Both the position numbers and the translations under genes were made by a program. DNA of 64,000 nt from Streptomyces venezuelae (lineage in GTDB: Bacteria > Actinomycetota > Actinomycetes > Streptomycetales > Streptomycetaceae). Shown piece by piece: positions 42,670-50,892 of the stretch (positions within the stretch are counted from its first letter, which is position 1; every line of letters starts with the position of its first letter). The notes beneath the pieces were generated by a model that had not been told where the DNA came from, did no database searches, and worked only from the letters and a program-made list of their open reading frames with translations. The stretch spans positions 992,001 through 1,056,000 of the forward strand of contig NZ_CP029191.1 in the NCBI RefSeq assembly GCF_008642335.1, in the 5' to 3' direction.

Positions 42670-42766
42670 CGGGTCCTCCGTGGTTGTACGGCCGTCGCCC
42701 CCATCTCTCACGACGCTAGCCGCCACCACTGACAATCACGGTCAGGCACGATCGCGGGCGGGGCGC

Positions 42767-43729
42767 TCACCCATACCGCTGGGCCAGCCCGGTGACGGTC
42801 CCGGCCACCTCGGCGCGGAGCTCGGGCGGCCCGAGCACCTCCGCCTCCAGGCCGAGCCGCAGGATGTCGCCCACCGCCACCGGCAGCTCCTCCACCTCGA
42901 GGTCCACCTCCGTCCAGCCGTCCGCGTCCGGCGCGCCCGCCCCGTCCGCGGCCCGCACCCCCGCCGCCCCGAACATCGCGGGCAGCAGCCGGCGCCCCGC
43001 CGGGGACACCCTGAGCCGCGCCGTGCCCGGCAGCACCCGCGTCTCCAGGCCGCGCGAGGCCTCCGCCCAGTACGCCGCGAGATCGAAGCCGTCGGGGCGG
43101 TCGCCGGGCTCGTCGGTCACGGTCGCCGCAAGGAACCGCGACACCCGGTACGTCCGCACGGCGCCGTCGACGGACGCCGCCAGGTACCAGTTGCCCGCCT
43201 TGAGGACCAGACCCAACGGATGCAGGTCGCGGTGGACTTCGCCGCCCCAGCGGCGGTAGTGCGCCCGCAGGACGCACTGGCGCCAGACGGCGTCGGCGAC
43301 CACGTCGAGCAGCGGCGCCGGGTCCGCGGTGCGGAACCAGGCGGCCGCGTCGAGGTGGAAGCGCTCCTGGACGCGCCGCGACCGCTCACCGAGTGCCGCG
43401 GGCAGCGCGGCGGCCAACTTGAGCTGCGCGGTGGCCAGTTCCGCGCCGAGGCCCAGGTCGGCGGCGGCCGTCGGCATGCCGGCGAGGGCGAGGGAGTCGG
43501 CCTCGCCCTCGGTGAGCCCCGTCAGCCGGGTGCGGTAGCCGTCGAGGAGCCGGAAGCCGCCCGTGGGGCCGCGCTCGGCGTAGACCGGCACTCCGGAGGC
43601 GGCGAGCGCCTCCGCGTCCCGGTACACGGTCCTGACCGAGACCTCCAGCTCCTCGGCGAGCTCGGGTGCGGACATGCGTCCGCGGTTCTGGAGCAGCAGG
43701 AGGAGGGCCAGGAGCCGGTCGGCGCGCAT
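42767..43729 (-). CDS. YafY-type regulator with WYL domain
   Basis: 320 residues: an N-terminal DeoR-like winged helix (LLALLLLLQNRGRMSAPELA, VSVRTVYRDAEAL) followed by a WYL domain (RAHYRRWGGEVHRDLHPLGLVLKAGNWYL) and a C-terminal WCX region. WYL proteins sense nucleotides or other ligands and control DNA-damage, phage-defence or metabolic genes. It is divergent from the DUF3224 gene, with a 9-bp inverted repeat between them that is probably its operator. Confidence 0.9.
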   Translation of the reverse strand: MRADRLLALLLLLQNRGRMSAPELAEELEVSVRTVYRDAEALAASGVPVYAERGPTGGFRLLDGYRTRLTGLTEGEADSLALAGMPTAAADLGLGAELATAQLKLAAALPAALGERSRRVQERFHLDAAAWFRTADPAPLLDVVADAVWRQCVLRAHYRRWGGEVHRDLHPLGLVLKAGNWYLAASVDGAVRTYRVSRFLAATVTDEPGDRPDGFDLAAYWAEASRGLETRVLPGTARLRVSPAGRRLLPAMFGAAGVRAADGAGAPDADGWTEVDLEVEELPVAVGDILRLGLEAEVLGPPELRAEVAGTVTGLAQRYG

Positions 43730-43748
43730 GCGGCCAAGTCTGCCCCGA

Positions 43749-43771
43749 TACCTGACAGAGGGTGTCAGGTA
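43749..43771. promoter_or_regulatory. Inverted repeat TACCTGACA-N5-TGTCAGGTA
   Basis: Perfect 9-bp arms in the 100-base divergent region between the WYL regulator and the DUF3224 gene. Another TGACA half lies just right of it (43776-43780). YafY/WYL proteins controlling DUF3224-type genes commonly bind TGACA-type half sites. Confidence 0.8.
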
Positions 43772-43829
43772 CCCCTGACAACATCCTCGTCAGAGCGGCC
43801 CGACCGGGGCCCGTCGCCGAGAGGACCCC

Positions 43830-44240
43830 ATGACCCACCAGACCAGCGGCACCTTCACCTTCGCCCACTGGGACGAGAAGCCCGTCGCGGGCGCCGACGG
43901 CGGTGCCCGCATCGCCCACGCCGCCGTCACCAACGACTACGCCGGTGCCGTCGAGGCGGCGGGCACCTCCTGCGAGTACACCATCGCGTACACGAACGAC
44001 ACGGTCGGCGCCTTCGTCGGATACGAGTACATCGAGGGCACGCTCGACGGCCGCAAGGGCTCGTTCGTCGTGGAGCAGCGCGGTTCCTTCGGGGCGGACG
44101 GCGTCATCGAATGCTCCTTCTCGGTGCTGCCCGGCTCGGCGACCGGTGAGCTGGCGGGGCTCACCGGTACCGGTGCGTTCACCGCGCGGGGCGGGCAGTC
44201 CACCACCCCGTACACCCTCGCCTACGCCCTGCCCGGCTGA
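43830..44240 (+). CDS. DUF3224-domain protein
   Basis: 136 residues forming one beta-barrel-like domain typical of DUF3224: SGTFTFAHWDEKPV, ACTIAYTND-like SCEYTIAYTNDTVGAFVGYE, then FVVEQRGSFGADGVIECSFSVLPGSATGELAGLTGTGAF. Structures of the family resemble allene-oxide-cyclase-type barrels; the function is unknown. It is divergent from a WYL regulator that probably controls it. Confidence 0.9.
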   Translation: MTHQTSGTFTFAHWDEKPVAGADGGARIAHAAVTNDYAGAVEAAGTSCEYTIAYTNDTVGAFVGYEYIEGTLDGRKGSFVVEQRGSFGADGVIECSFSVLPGSATGELAGLTGTGAFTARGGQSTTPYTLAYALPG

Positions 44241-44242
44241 CG

Positions 44243-44926
44243 TCAGCCGATGTCGGGGATCCGCCAGTCGATCGGCTCGTGCCCCTGCGCCGCGACCGCT
44301 TCGTTTATCTGCGTGAACGGGCGCGAGCCGAAGAACTTCTTCGCGGACAGCGGCGAGGGGTGGGCGCCCTGCACGACGATGTGCCGCTCCTCGTCGATGA
44401 GCGGCAGCTTCTTCTTCGCGTAGTTGCCCCACAGGACGAAGACGGCCGGGTCGGGGCGGTCGGCCACGGCCCGGATCACCGCGTCCGTGAACTTCTCCCA
44501 GCCCTTGCCCTTGTGGGAGTTGGCCTCTCCGGAACGGACGGTGAGGACCGCGTTCAGCAGGAGGACGCCCTGCTGGGCCCACGGCATCAGATAGCCGTTG
44601 TCGGGCACGGGGAGGCCGAGCTCCTCCTTCATCTCCTTGTAGATGTTCCGCAGCGAGGGCGGCGTCTTCACGCCGGGCCGCACGGAGAAGCAGAGGCCGT
44701 GGCCCTGGCCCTCGCCGTGGTAGGGGTCCTGGCCGAGGACGAGGACCTTCACCTGGTCGTACGGCGTCGCGTCGAGGGCGGCGAAGACCTCCTCGCGCGG
44801 AGGATAGACGGGGCCCTTCGCCCGCTCCTCCTCGACGAACTCGGTGAGCTCCTTGAAGTAGGGCTTCTGGAGCTCCTCGCCGAGGACTCCGCGCCAGGAC
44901 GCGGGCAGCATGGCGATGTCGGTCAC
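44243..44926 (-). CDS. ung: Uracil-DNA glycosylase
   Basis: A 227-residue family 1 UDG that removes uracil from DNA. The water-activating motif GQDPYHG and the minor-groove loop HPSPLS are intact, with CFSV and NYAKK between them. GTG 44926 is chosen because cggagg lies 8 bases upstream and the protein begins VTDIAMLPASWR as in other Streptomyces; an ATG at 44962 is also in frame. It stands alone, convergent with the DUF3224 gene with two bases between the stops. Confidence 0.94.
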   Translation of the reverse strand: MTDIAMLPASWRGVLGEELQKPYFKELTEFVEEERAKGPVYPPREEVFAALDATPYDQVKVLVLGQDPYHGEGQGHGLCFSVRPGVKTPPSLRNIYKEMKEELGLPVPDNGYLMPWAQQGVLLLNAVLTVRSGEANSHKGKGWEKFTDAVIRAVADRPDPAVFVLWGNYAKKKLPLIDEERHIVVQGAHPSPLSAKKFFGSRPFTQINEAVAAQGHEPIDWRIPDIG

Positions 44927-45017
44927 GTCAACAACCTCCGGTGTGCGGTCATTTCTCACCACAGAACCTACCGGCGCCCACTGACAACCGGCCCGCGTCC
45001 CCCCATTTGCCGGCGGC

Positions 45018-46619
45018 TCACCAGCTGGTCTTGCGCTGCAGCTCCCACATCATCATGATCGCCGACGGGTCGAGGGCCCGCTCGCCGCCCGCGATCTCCT
45101 CGCTGGACATGATGTACTGCTTGCCCTGCCAGAGCGGCAGGAGCCTGACGTCGTCGACGAGGATCTCCTGGGCCCGCTCGAACTGGTCGATCACGGCACC
45201 CCGGTCCGCCTCCCTGCGCTCGCGCGGCAGCACCTCGTCCGTGATCTCCTTGGACGGGTAGGGCGTATTGAGCACGTTCTTCGGGCCGACGAACGGCGCG
45301 ATGAAGTTGTCCGCGTCCGGGAAGTCGGGGAACCAGCCGCGGCCGAAGACGGGGTACTCACCGTTGCTGTAGCCCTCCTGGAACTCGGTCCAGGGGCGGC
45401 TCTTGAGGGTGATCTCGAACAGTCCGGAGCCCTCCAGCTGGCGCTTGAGCTCGGCGAACTCCGGCTCGGTCGCCGAGCCGTAGCGGTCGGTGGTGTACCA
45501 GAGGGTGAGCGGCACCGGCTGGTTGATGCCGGCGTCGGTGAGGATCTTCCTGGCCTTGGCGACGCTGGGGTTGCCGTACTTGTCGAAGAACCCGGTGGCG
45601 TGGCCCGTGAGCCCCCTCGGAACCATCGAGTACAGCGGCTCGACGGTGTCCTTGTAGATCTTGTGGGCGATGGCGCCGCGGTCGACGAGCTGTGCGACGG
45701 CCCGCCTGACCGGCAGTTTCCGCGCCCACGGGTCCTTGGTGTTGAAGACCAGGTAGCGGATCTCGGTGCCCGAGCCCTCGACGAGCTCGATGTCCTGCTC
45801 GCGCCTGCCCCGGCCCTGCATGGCGACGATGTCCTCGGAGGCCAGGCCTCGGAAGGTCACGTCGATCTGCTTGTTCTTGAGGGCGTCGACCATGGCCGAC
45901 GACTTCTTGAAGTAGCGGATGGTCACGGCGTCGTTCTTGACGTCGGCCGCACCTTCGTAGTGGTCGTTCTTGACCAGATCGGCCTTGTCGTTCGGCGTGT
46001 ACGCGTCCAGGGTGTACGGGCCCGAGCCGGTCAGCTCGTCGCCCTCGCGGAGCTTGTCCGCCGGGTACTCCTTGGGGTCGACGATCGACATGGCGGGGGT
46101 CGCGAGCACGAAGGGGAAGGTCGCGTCGGCCTTCTTCAGGTGGAAGACGACCGTCAGGTCGCCCTTGGTCTCGACCTTGTCGAGCGAGCCGAGCAGTCCG
46201 GTGGGGCCGCCCTTGGCGTTGATGGTCCGTATGCGGTCGAAGGAATACTTCACGGCGGCCGCGTCCAGTGTGTCGCCGTCGGAGAACTTCAGGCCCTCGC
46301 GCAGCTCGCAGGTGTAGACCGTGCTGGAGGCGTCGCTGAACTTGCAGGACTCGGCGGCGTCCGGCTCCGGCTCGGTGGCCCCCGAGGGGAAGCTGAGCAG
46401 CGTTTGAAAAACGTTTCTGTAGAGCTCCCAGGAGCTGTCCCAGGCCTTCGCCGGGTCCAGGGTGCTGGGCGCGCTCATCGTGCCGACGGTGATCGTCTCC
46501 TCGTCGTCCGACCCTTCGGACGACAGCATCCCGCAGCCGGCCAGCAGCGACATGGACGCGATCGCCGCCACCGGACGCAGACCCCTGATCCGCTTAGCAG
46601 GGGGAACTTCACTGAACAC
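45018..46619 (-). CDS. Peptide ABC transporter substrate-binding lipoprotein
   Basis: 533 residues, solute-binding protein family 5 (DppA/OppA-like). The start is GTG 46619 with gaggagc 6 bases upstream. A lipoprotein signal ends in LLAG with Cys29. The mature domain has TLDPAKAWDSSWELYRNVFQ, KYSFDRI, KADATFPFVLATPAMSIV and a C-terminal lobe ending LLPLWQGKQYIM, the usual bilobal fold. The permease and ATPase genes are not adjacent, so it may work as an orphan binding protein or with a distant transporter. A strong inverted repeat overlaps its promoter. Confidence 0.9.
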   Translation of the reverse strand: MFSEVPPAKRIRGLRPVAAIASMSLLAGCGMLSSEGSDDEETITVGTMSAPSTLDPAKAWDSSWELYRNVFQTLLSFPSGATEPEPDAAESCKFSDASSTVYTCELREGLKFSDGDTLDAAAVKYSFDRIRTINAKGGPTGLLGSLDKVETKGDLTVVFHLKKADATFPFVLATPAMSIVDPKEYPADKLREGDELTGSGPYTLDAYTPNDKADLVKNDHYEGAADVKNDAVTIRYFKKSSAMVDALKNKQIDVTFRGLASEDIVAMQGRGRREQDIELVEGSGTEIRYLVFNTKDPWARKLPVRRAVAQLVDRGAIAHKIYKDTVEPLYSMVPRGLTGHATGFFDKYGNPSVAKARKILTDAGINQPVPLTLWYTTDRYGSATEPEFAELKRQLEGSGLFEITLKSRPWTEFQEGYSNGEYPVFGRGWFPDFPDADNFIAPFVGPKNVLNTPYPSKEITDEVLPRERREADRGAVIDQFERAQEILVDDVRLLPLWQGKQYIMSSEEIAGGERALDPSAIMMMWELQRKTSW

Positions 46620-46658
46620 GCGCACGCTCCTCGATCGGCCATGCCATGGGGTCGGGAG

Positions 46659-46708
46659 ACAATATCGCAGTGCCCTGCCGGGCCAAGTCCTGGCGCCGAC
46701 AGGGCACT
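46659..46708 (-). promoter_or_regulatory. Promoter with overlapping inverted repeat for the binding protein
   Basis: Reading leftward, TTGGCC (46681-46686) and TATTGT (46659-46664) form a -35/-10 pair with a 16-base spacer, 40 bases from the GTG. Perfect 9-bp arms AGTGCCCTG (46669-46677) and CAGGGCACT (46700-46708) bracket the -35. This looks like an operator, or less likely a terminator for the reductase operon. Confidence 0.55.
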
Positions 46709-46761
46709 TGATGCGCGGAAACGTCACCGAAAGGGCTTCTCCGCCGGGTGTGCGGCCTTCG

Positions 46762-47517
46762 TCAGCCGACGCCCGCATTGAGGAAGATGCCGCCATCGAC
46801 CACGAGTGTCTGGCCCGTGATCCAGTCGGACTGGGCGGACGTGAGGAACGCGGCCGCGCCCCCGATGTCCTCCGGCACGCCGAGGCGGCCGAGCGGGTAG
46901 GAGGCCGCGGCCTCCGCCTCGCGGCCCTCGTACAGCGCCTGGGCGAACTTCGTCTTGACGACCGCGGGCGCGATCGAGTTCACGCGCACCTTCGGGGCGA
47001 ACTCGTGCGCGAGCTGCAGGGTGAGGTTGACCATGGCGGCCTTGCTCATGCCGTACGCGCCGATGAACGGGGACGCGGAGACGCCGGCGATGGACGCGAT
47101 GTTCACGATCGCCCCGCCGTGCTCGCTCTGCCAGGCCTTCCAGGTCCGCTGGGCGAAGCCGAGCGCCGAGATGACGTTGGTCTCGAACACCTTGCGGGCC
47201 ACGTTGAGGTCGAGGTCGGCCATCGGGCCGAAGACCGGGTTCGTACCGGCGTTGTTGACGAGGAAGTCGACGCGGCCGAAGGCCTCCATCGCGCGCTCGA
47301 CGGCGACGGCCTGGTGGGCCTCGTCGTGCGCCTTGCCGGCGACTCCGATGACGCGGTCGGCGCCGAGCTTCTCGACGGCCTCCTTGAGGGCGTCCTCGTT
47401 GCGTCCCGTGATGCAGACCCGGTCGCCGCGGGCGACGAGCGCCTCGGCGATGCCGTATCCGATGCCGCGGCTCGCTCCCGTGACGAGCGCGGCCTTTCCG
47501 CTGTCCTGCACAGCCAT
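46762..47517 (-). CDS. Short-chain dehydrogenase/reductase (FabG-like)
   Basis: 251 residues, classical SDR: cofactor loop VTGASRGIGYGIAEAL, NNAGTNPV, catalytic Ser in NIASIAGVSASP and YGMSKAAM holding Tyr and Lys. The Arg after the beta2 strand (TGRNEDAL) suggests NADP(H). It lies 23 bases downstream of a second FabG-like gene on the same strand, so the two are co-transcribed and may act on related 3-ketoacyl or alcohol substrates. The C-terminus QTLVVDGGIFLNAGVG is typical for the family. Confidence 0.9.
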   Translation of the reverse strand: MAVQDSGKAALVTGASRGIGYGIAEALVARGDRVCITGRNEDALKEAVEKLGADRVIGVAGKAHDEAHQAVAVERAMEAFGRVDFLVNNAGTNPVFGPMADLDLNVARKVFETNVISALGFAQRTWKAWQSEHGGAIVNIASIAGVSASPFIGAYGMSKAAMVNLTLQLAHEFAPKVRVNSIAPAVVKTKFAQALYEGREAEAAASYPLGRLGVPEDIGGAAAFLTSAQSDWITGQTLVVDGGIFLNAGVG

Positions 47518-47540
47518 GATCTCTGCCTCCGCCTTTCAGG

Positions 47541-48302
47541 TCAGTTGAGCGGGCCGCCGGCCACGTACATGACCTGGCCGGAGACGAACCCTGCCGCGTC
47601 GCCCGTGAAGAAGGCGATGGCGTTGGCGATGTCGTCGGGGCGGCCGACGCGCTGGACCGGGATCTGGGTGGCGGCCGCGGCCTGGAAGTCCTCGAAGCCC
47701 ATGCCGACGCGCTCCGCGGTGGCCTTGGTCATCTCGGTGACGATGAAGCCCGGGGCGACGGAGTTGGCGGTGACGCCGAACTTGCCGAGCTCCTTGGCGA
47801 GGGTCTTGGTGAAGCCCTGCAGGCCGGCCTTGGCGGCGGCGTAGTTGACCTGGCCGCGGTTGCCGAGCGCCGAGGACGAGGAGAGGTTGACGATGCGGCC
47901 GAACTTGGCGTCCACCATGTGCTTCTGGCAGGCCTTCGACATCAGGAAGGCGCCGCGCAGGTGCACGTTCATGACCGTGTCCCAGTCGCTCGCGCTCATC
48001 TTGAAGAGGAGGTTGTCGCGGAGCACACCGGCGTTGTTGACGAGGATCGTCGGCGCGCCGAGCTCCTCGGCGATACGGGCCACGGCGGCCTCGACCTGGG
48101 CCTCGTCGGACACGTCGCAGCCGACCGCGATCGCCTTGCCACCGGCCGCGGTGATCTGCGCGACGGTGTCCTTGCAGGCGGCCTCGTCGAGGTCGATGAC
48201 GGCCACGGCGCGGCCCTCGGCGGCGAGCCGTACGGCGGTCGCCGCGCCGATGCCTCGCGCCGCGCCGGTCACGACAGCGACACGCTGCTCTGTGGTGGAC
48301 AT
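47541..48302 (-). CDS. fabG: 3-oxoacyl-[acyl-carrier-protein] reductase type SDR
   Basis: 253 residues with the FabG pattern: VTGAARGIGAATAVRLA, CDVSDEAQVEAAV, NNAGVLRDNLLFKMS, NLSSSSALGNRGQVNYAAAKAG (Ser, Tyr and Lys) and ANSVAPGFIVTEMT. The DNLLFKM segment is typical for 3-oxoacyl-ACP or -CoA reductases. It is the first gene of a two-gene operon; a clear -35/-10 pair and a TGAGCG...CGCTTA operator-like site precede it, of the kind bound by TetR regulators of fatty-acid genes. Confidence 0.92.
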   Translation of the reverse strand: MSTTEQRVAVVTGAARGIGAATAVRLAAEGRAVAVIDLDEAACKDTVAQITAAGGKAIAVGCDVSDEAQVEAAVARIAEELGAPTILVNNAGVLRDNLLFKMSASDWDTVMNVHLRGAFLMSKACQKHMVDAKFGRIVNLSSSSALGNRGQVNYAAAKAGLQGFTKTLAKELGKFGVTANSVAPGFIVTEMTKATAERVGMGFEDFQAAAATQIPVQRVGRPDDIANAIAFFTGDAAGFVSGQVMYVAGGPLN

Positions 48303-48376
48303 GCTGGTTCTCCTCGCCCTTGGGATGCGGCTCTACGGGATGGAGCTCTGCGGAGGCCAACGGTACGCCCCAGTGG

Positions 48377-48390
48377 TGAGCGACCGCTTA
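48377..48390. promoter_or_regulatory. Operator-like TGAGCGACCGCTTA
   Basis: A near-perfect palindrome (6-bp arms, one mismatch) 20 bases downstream of the fabG -10, over the probable transcript start. TAAGCG/CGCTTA half sites are typical of TetR regulators of beta-oxidation and acyl-CoA genes. The regulator is not in the window. Confidence 0.55.
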
Positions 48391-48409
48391 GTACCTTCGG
48401 CTGGACGAG

Positions 48410-48438
48410 ACGCTAGAAGCCCTGGCACCGGGTGTCAA
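48410..48438 (-). promoter_or_regulatory. SigA-type promoter of the fabG operon
   Basis: Reading leftward, a perfect -35 TTGACA (48433-48438) and -10 TAGCGT (48410-48415) with a 17-base spacer, about 110 bases upstream of the ATG. Confidence 0.7.
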
Positions 48439-48479
48439 CGGCCCACAGGAGAGGTGTGACTCTTTACCGCACCGGCAGG

Positions 48480-48878
48480 TCACTTCACCAACAGGTCGAG
48501 GAGCCGGTCCACCTCGGCCTCGGGGTCCGCCGTGAGACCGGTGTGCACGGGGCCGGGCTGCAGCACCGTGGAGCGCGGCGCGATCAGCCAGCGGAAGCGC
48601 CGCCCCGCGTCGTCGCGCTCGGCCTGGCCGGCCGCTTCCCCGCCCTCGCAGATCCGCTCGACGGCGCCCAGCGCCGCCCGGATCCCGGCCGTGTCCGCCG
48701 CCGGGTCGAGGGCGAGGAGCTTCGCCTCGTCCAGGTGCGTGCGGGCGGCGACGTAGGACTTGGCGCGGCAGTACAGCACGACGCCCGCGTTGAACTGCTC
48801 GCCGCGCTCCACGCGCGGCACGACGCGCACGAGCGCGTACTCGAAGACGTCCCGTCGGGGCGCGGTCTGCTCGGTCAC
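48480..48878 (-). CDS. DUF3037-domain protein
   Basis: 132 residues beginning VTEQTAPRRDVFEYALVRVV. The DUF3037 core includes ERGEQFNAGVVLYCRAKSYV, DEAKLLALDP and RFRWLIAPRSTVLQPGPVHTGL. The start GTG 48878 overlaps the stop of the upstream HipA-like kinase (GTGA), so the two proteins are made together and probably act as a pair. The family has no proven function. The pairing with a HipA-type kinase is a repeated theme that suggests a regulator or substrate of the kinase. Confidence 0.85.
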   Translation of the reverse strand: MTEQTAPRRDVFEYALVRVVPRVERGEQFNAGVVLYCRAKSYVAARTHLDEAKLLALDPAADTAGIRAALGAVERICEGGEAAGQAERDDAGRRFRWLIAPRSTVLQPGPVHTGLTADPEAEVDRLLDLLVK

Positions 48879-49663
48879 GGGGTGACGCCCTTCGGTCCGG
48901 CACCCGGCAGGGTGATCCGCTCGTGGATGGTCTTTGCGCGTGGCAGGAGGGCCGCCACATAGGCGCGGCGCACGTCGTCCGGGCCGTCGAAGCCCGGCTC
49001 GTCCGTCAGCCACTCCTCGGGCACCTCGGCCGCGACCTCGGTCAGCAGCTCCTCGGTGACGAGGGGGGCGAGCTCGGCGGCGGCCGCCGCGATGTCGGGC
49101 CCGTAGGGGGCGAGGACGTGGTCCGACGCGTCGTAGGGCTTGGCGGCCGCGGTGTCGGCGGTGCGCCAGTTGTGGTGCCAGATCATGCTCGCCCCGTGGT
49201 CGATCAGCCACAGGTCGCGGTGCCATACGAGCAGGTTCGGATTGCGCCAGGAGCGGTCCACGTTGTTGATCAGCGCGTCGAACCAGATGACGCGGCCCGC
49301 CTCGGCCGGGTCCACCGTGTGGGCGAGGGGGTCGAAGCCGAGGGCGCCGGACAGGAACTCCATGCCGAGGTTGAGGCCGCCGCTGGCCTTGAGCAGCGCC
49401 TGCACCCGTTCGTCGGGCTCGCCGAGGCCGAGGACCGGGTCGAGCACGATGCCCGTGAGCCGCGGCACGCGCAGGCCGAGCCTGCGGGCCAGCTCACCGC
49501 AGATCACCTCGGCGACGAGCGTCTTGCGGCCCTGTCCCGCGCCGGTGAACTTGAGGACGTACGTTCCGTACGTCCCGTGGTCGTCGGTCTCGACGAGCCC
49601 GGGCAGTGATCCGCCTTCCCGCAAGGGTGTGACGTAACGGACCGCGGTGACGTGGCTGAGCAT
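48875..49663 (-). CDS. HipA-family protein kinase
   Basis: A 262-residue kinase of the HipA-like/CtkA group. GTYVLKFTGAGQGRKTLVAE contains the ATP-binding Lys, DALINNVDRSWRNPN is the catalytic loop, with Asp and Asn as in NxDRHxxN, and WLIDHGASMIWHH is the metal-binding segment equivalent to DFG. The size is smaller than toxin HipA (about 440) and no classical HipB is adjacent; instead the partner is DUF3037 in a 4-base overlap. It may phosphorylate a translation factor or a metabolic enzyme. Target unknown. Confidence 0.87.
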   Translation of the reverse strand: MLSHVTAVRYVTPLREGGSLPGLVETDDHGTYGTYVLKFTGAGQGRKTLVAEVICGELARRLGLRVPRLTGIVLDPVLGLGEPDERVQALLKASGGLNLGMEFLSGALGFDPLAHTVDPAEAGRVIWFDALINNVDRSWRNPNLLVWHRDLWLIDHGASMIWHHNWRTADTAAAKPYDASDHVLAPYGPDIAAAAAELAPLVTEELLTEVAAEVPEEWLTDEPGFDGPDDVRRAYVAALLPRAKTIHERITLPGAGPKGVTP

Positions 49664-49716
49664 TGGCCCAGATTACAGAGTTGAACGGAGTGTCCCGCCG
49701 CCCCGTACCACTGGAC

Positions 49717-50145
49717 ATGACGACTTACGAAGAGACGCCGTCCGGACCCAGCCGCCGCACGGTCGTGGCGACGATCGGCGCCGCGGGCCTTGCCGCCGCC
49801 CTCACCGCCTGCGGGGGCGGCGAGAGCGGCGGCGACGGCACCGCCGAGGGTGACGGAGGCGGCGTGCTCGCCAGGACGTCCGACATCCCCGTGGGCGGCG
49901 GCAAGATCTTCAAGGACGCGGAGGTGGTGGTCACCCAGCCCACGAAGGGCGAGTTCAAGGCGTTCTCCAGCCTCTGCACCCACAAGGGGTGCCCGGTGAC
50001 GAGCGTCGAGAACGGCACCGTGAACTGTCCCTGCCACGGCAGCAAGTTCGACATCGCCGACGGTAGCGTGCGGGGCGGGCCCGCGCCGAAGCCGCTGCCC
50101 GCCGTATCGATCACCGTGACGGGAGGCTCGATCAAGCAGGCCTGA
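49717..50145 (+). CDS. Exported Rieske [2Fe-2S] protein
   Basis: 142 residues with a twin-arginine signal (SRRTVVATIGAAGLAAAL) and a lipobox-like end before Cys32, so it is probably a Tat-exported lipoprotein. The Rieske domain binds its cluster through CTHKGC (Cys87, His89) and CPCHGS (Cys104, His107), with Cys92 and Cys106 likely forming the stabilising disulfide. It is a small stand-alone electron carrier, probably serving a periplasmic oxidoreductase. ATG 49717 was chosen at the signal start. It is convergent with and overlaps the isochorismatase-fold gene by 14 bases. Confidence 0.9.
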   Translation: MTTYEETPSGPSRRTVVATIGAAGLAAALTACGGGESGGDGTAEGDGGGVLARTSDIPVGGGKIFKDAEVVVTQPTKGEFKAFSSLCTHKGCPVTSVENGTVNCPCHGSKFDIADGSVRGGPAPKPLPAVSITVTGGSIKQA

Positions 50146-50794
50146 CCGCCGGGCCGGGCAGCTTCCAGGCGGCCAGCACGTCCTGTGTGGCCGTGATGGT
50201 GGCGACCAGTGCGAGGGTGTTGCGGATCATGGCCGGCGTGTAGTCGGCGGGGACGCCCGCGATGGCGTCGGCGGGCACGACGGCGGTGTAGCCGAGGTTC
50301 ACCGCGTCGAACACGGCGTTCGGGATCGCGACGTTGGAGGAGACCCCGGTGACCAGCAGGGTGCGGCAGCCGAGGTTGCGGAGGAGCGGGTCGACGTCGG
50401 TGCCCGCGACGGGTGACAGGCCGTGCAGGCGGCGTACGACGAAGTCCTCGTCGGCCACCTCGATCGGCGGCGCGATCCGTACGGCCGCGGTGCCCGAGAG
50501 CTGCTGCACGGGCAGACGCTCGGCGGCCCGGAACAACCGGGCGTTGTGGCTGGCCCCGCGCCCGTCGGGCCGCCGCTCGGCCACGGCGTGCAGCACCTGG
50601 ACGCCGTACTGGTGCGCCGCGGCCACCAGCCGGGCGACGTTGGCGAGGGCCCCGGACGACCTCGCCTCGGCGGCGAGTTCGGGCAGGGCGCTCTCGGTGC
50701 CGACGACGCCCTGCTGGCACTCGACGGTCAGCAGGGCGGTGGTGGCGGGGTCGAGGATCTCCCTGAGCTTTTCGTACTTCTCGTACGACGGCAT
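50132..50794 (-). CDS. Isochorismatase-fold protein lacking the catalytic Cys
   Basis: A 220-residue cysteine-hydrolase/isochorismatase fold. The N-terminal Asp is replaced by Glu25 (LLTVECQQG). The segment that usually carries the nucleophile, GVxTNxCV, reads VTGVSSNVAIPNAVF, so the Cys is Ala. A Lys equivalent may sit in the DFVVRRLHG region. Like other Cys-less members it may be a non-hydrolytic isomerase or a binding protein; the substrate is unknown. It ends in the overlap with the Rieske gene. Confidence 0.82.
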   Translation of the reverse strand: MPSYEKYEKLREILDPATTALLTVECQQGVVGTESALPELAAEARSSGALANVARLVAAAHQYGVQVLHAVAERRPDGRGASHNARLFRAAERLPVQQLSGTAAVRIAPPIEVADEDFVVRRLHGLSPVAGTDVDPLLRNLGCRTLLVTGVSSNVAIPNAVFDAVNLGYTAVVPADAIAGVPADYTPAMIRNTLALVATITATQDVLAAWKLPGPAVRPA

Positions 50795-50892
50795 GGCTTC
50801 CTCTCGTCGCGGACGTCCCGGACACCGGCCGGCGAGAGGCTAACGGCCATTGCGCCACCAAGGAAGAGCGTCCATGCTTTTCCGACAACGTT

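Noticed and set aside
46669..46708. Inverted repeat as terminator of the reductase operon
   Set aside because: It overlaps the -35 region of a good promoter for the binding-protein gene, so an operator is the better reading, though termination cannot be excluded.
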